A stretch of 64,000 nt of DNA. Origin: Oncomelania hupensis (taxonomy: Eukaryota; Mollusca; Gastropoda; Littorinimorpha; Pomatiopsidae). Under the pieces are notes generated by a model. The model made no database searches. It was not told the DNA's origin and saw nothing but the letters and a program-made list of their open reading frames with translations. Below, piece after piece: positions 62,375-64,000 of the stretch. Numbering within the stretch: the first letter of the stretch is position 1; each line of letters starts with the position of its first letter. A program made the translations under genes and the position numbers. The stretch covers positions 23,835,992 to 23,899,991 of the forward strand of contig CM072525.1 of the NCBI GenBank assembly GCA_036898135.1. Reading direction: 5' to 3'.

Positions 62375-62510
62375 AATAACCATTACCATCATCGCCATTA
62401 TCATCATCATCCACCACCACCAACATCAATACCCCACCACCTTCATCATCTTCTTCATCATCACCACCACCACTACCACTATCATAACCACCAACAATAC
62501 TACCAGCAGC
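62170..62510. repeat. (CAT)n low complexity (intron)
   Basis: Long CAT run (62305-62372) within ACC/CAT-rich sequence. The reverse-strand poly-Asp frame that links the WSC1 exon to the next exon is intron read-through. Confidence 0.92.
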
Positions 62511-62584
62511 GTTCTGGCAATAAATCATCATCAATAATGGAAACAAAACAAACTCCAAATACTGGAACCCTCCAAAATGCATAC

Positions 62585-62848
62585 CAATAGCAAAAGCTCT
62601 CAAATGGCCATACTGCGCGCAGGGCTGCATGCTGTTACTGGGACAAGGTTGGCGGCAGTCGGTACTGTTGGAGTTAACTTTAGACAGAGTGTCCGTGGAG
62701 TCAGCGCAGTAGCAGTTGGCCGTGTCCAGCAGAGCGATCGAGGCGTTCTTCCCCAGGCAGGTCTGCTTACACAACGTCACACCCATGGAGCTGTAGCCGC
62801 TGACTGCTGCAGTAATACTGCCAGTGTTGACAAAGCATCCCAAGTCGT
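62585..62848 (-). CDS. Exon: WSC1 domain
   Basis: 264 nt, phase 1-1; acceptor TGTCCGCAG, donor GTATGC. Eight Cys: LGCFVNTG, VTLCKQTC, ANCYCADS, TDCRQPC, MQPCAQYG. It is the first exon of the gene that can be recognised; preceding exons must lie to the right. Confidence 0.94.
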
Positions 62849-62859
62849 CTGCGGACATG

Positions 62860-63104
62860 AATGAATGACACCTTAACAGTGTGCTGACTGAAGCAATATA
62901 TGCTATTTTAGTAGTTTAGATACTGTATAGCGGTAAACAAGTTCCGGTTGCAATTCTACTTCTGCGTTCCCTATCCAAACAGTGGTAGATGGAAGTCGGT
63001 GTGAAAGTGTGTATAACAGGCCGAAGTTGTTTGTTTACAAACAAGGAAGCGACGCCTAAACTTCCAAAGCTTACGAAGCCACGGTTACCAGTCATATTAT
63101 GTAG
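62860..63104. other. Upstream intron or flank: no exon recognised
   Basis: No signal-peptide-like frame or clear exon was found between the WSC1 acceptor and the minisatellite. Confidence 0.45.
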
Positions 63105-64000
63105 AAAAGGTTAGGCAGGATAATCATGAAAACAAGACTAGGCAGGATATTTATGTAGACAAGGAAAGGCAGTATAATCATGTAGACAAGGAAAGGCAGG
63201 ATAATCATGTAGACAAGACTAGGCAGGATATTCATGTAGACAAGGAAAGGCAATATAATCATGTAGACAAGGAGAGGCAGGATAATCATGCAGACAAGGA
63301 AAGGCAGGATAATCATGTAGACAAGGAAAGGCAGGATGTTCATGTAGACAAGGAAAGGCATGATAATCATGTAGACAAGGAAAGGCAGGATAATCATGTA
63401 GACAAGGAAAGGCAGGATAATCATGTAGACAAGGAAAGGCAGGATATTCATGTAGACAAGGAAAGGCAGGATATTCATGTAGACAAGGAAAGGCATGATA
63501 ATAATGTAGACAAGGAAAGGCAGGATAATCATGTAGACAAGGAAAGGCAGGATATTCATGTAGACAAGGAAAGGCAGGATAATCATGTAGACAAGGAAAG
63601 GCATGATAATCATGTAGACAAGGAAAGGCAGGATAATCATGTAGACAAGGAAAGGCATGATAATCATGTAGACAAGGAAAGGCATGATAATCATGTAGAC
63701 AAGGAAAGGCAGGATAATCATGTAGACAAGGAAAGGCATGATAATCATGTAGACAAGGAAAGGCAGGATAATCATGTAGACAAGGAAAGGCAGGATAATC
63801 ATGTAGACAAGGAAAGGCAGGATATTCATGTATACAAGGAAAGGCATGATAATCATGTAGACAAGGAAAGGCAGGATAATCATGTAGACAAGGAAAGGCA
63901 GGATGTTCATGTAGACAAGGAAAGGCAGGATATTCATGTAGACAAGGAAAGGCAGGATTATCATGTAGACAAGGAAAGGCAGGATTATCATGTAGACAAG
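63105..64000. repeat. 27-bp minisatellite
   Basis: About 33 tandem units of 27 bp (GTAGACAAGGAAAGGCAGGA, then TAATCAT) with GATATT, GATGTT and GCATGAT variants. It continues past the window. Because 27 is a multiple of three, all of it is open in one reverse frame as a nine-residue repeat; this is treated as non-coding. Confidence 0.95.

Noticed and set aside
62016..62858. 280-codon reverse-strand ORF with a long Asp run
   Set aside because: It reads through the WSC1 donor (GTATGC) into a GAT-rich intron and then the next exon; spliced exons explain the conserved parts.
63092..63991. 299-codon reverse-strand ORF of nine-residue repeats
   Set aside because: It is the translation of a 27-bp minisatellite; no signal, flank or domain supports a gene.
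63105..64000. CRISPR-like regular repeat spacing
   Set aside because: Units are directly adjacent with no unique spacers, in a eukaryotic intron-containing region.

Overview
This is eukaryotic nuclear DNA from an invertebrate animal. Coding exons are small, bounded by GT-AG introns and scattered through AT-rich, repeat-dense sequence. The repeat content (tRNA-derived SINEs, a non-LTR retrotransposon with a pentanucleotide tail, hAT- and Harbinger-like DNA elements, many trinucleotide microsatellites) and the extracellular domain mix (WSC, C-type lectin, F5/8C, Sushi, PAN) fit a lophotrochozoan, most likely a mollusc and perhaps a gastropod. That placement is inference, not demonstrated.

Two real protein-coding genes can be supported, and they converge. 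(1) On the + strand, 20935-42018, lies a GULP1/CED-6 engulfment-adaptor homologue. Twelve exons join in perfect phase and carry a PTB domain, a leucine-rich coiled coil and an NPF/DPF-bearing tail that ends at a stop codon. The initiating exon was not found. (2) On the - strand, 62848 down to 49107, lies the 3' part of a large modular extracellular protein: 14 exons, about 854 residues, in the order WSC, Cys-pair module, C-type lectin, WSC, Cys-pair module, F5/8C, WSC, Sushi, Sushi, PAN/apple, stop. All module boundaries are phase 1, the classic signature of exon shuffling. Its 5' end lies beyond the right edge or was not recognised.

Layout. 1-20934: no convincing host exon; tandem-repeat relics, a SINE family with clean target-site duplications, LINE fragments, a 583-bp TATA-containing retroposon inserted in a minisatellite, strong palindromes and a Harbinger-like element with long inverted repeats. 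20935-42018: the GULP1 gene, whose largest intron (about 10.6 kb) holds two inverted LINE copies, a retroposon copy and a region dense in AAGGTCA motifs. 42019-49106: intergenic, with a second clean retroposon copy and a SINE split by a 498-bp inverted-repeat element that carries an unexplained reading frame. 49107-62848: the modular gene, with GAT/ATC-rich introns and an hAT-like relic. 63105-64000: a 27-bp minisatellite that runs off the window.

The two genes need not act together. GULP1/CED-6 proteins are cytoplasmic adaptors for engulfment receptors; the modular protein looks secreted or extracellular and could bind glycans or surfaces. Nothing in the sequence links them beyond adjacency.
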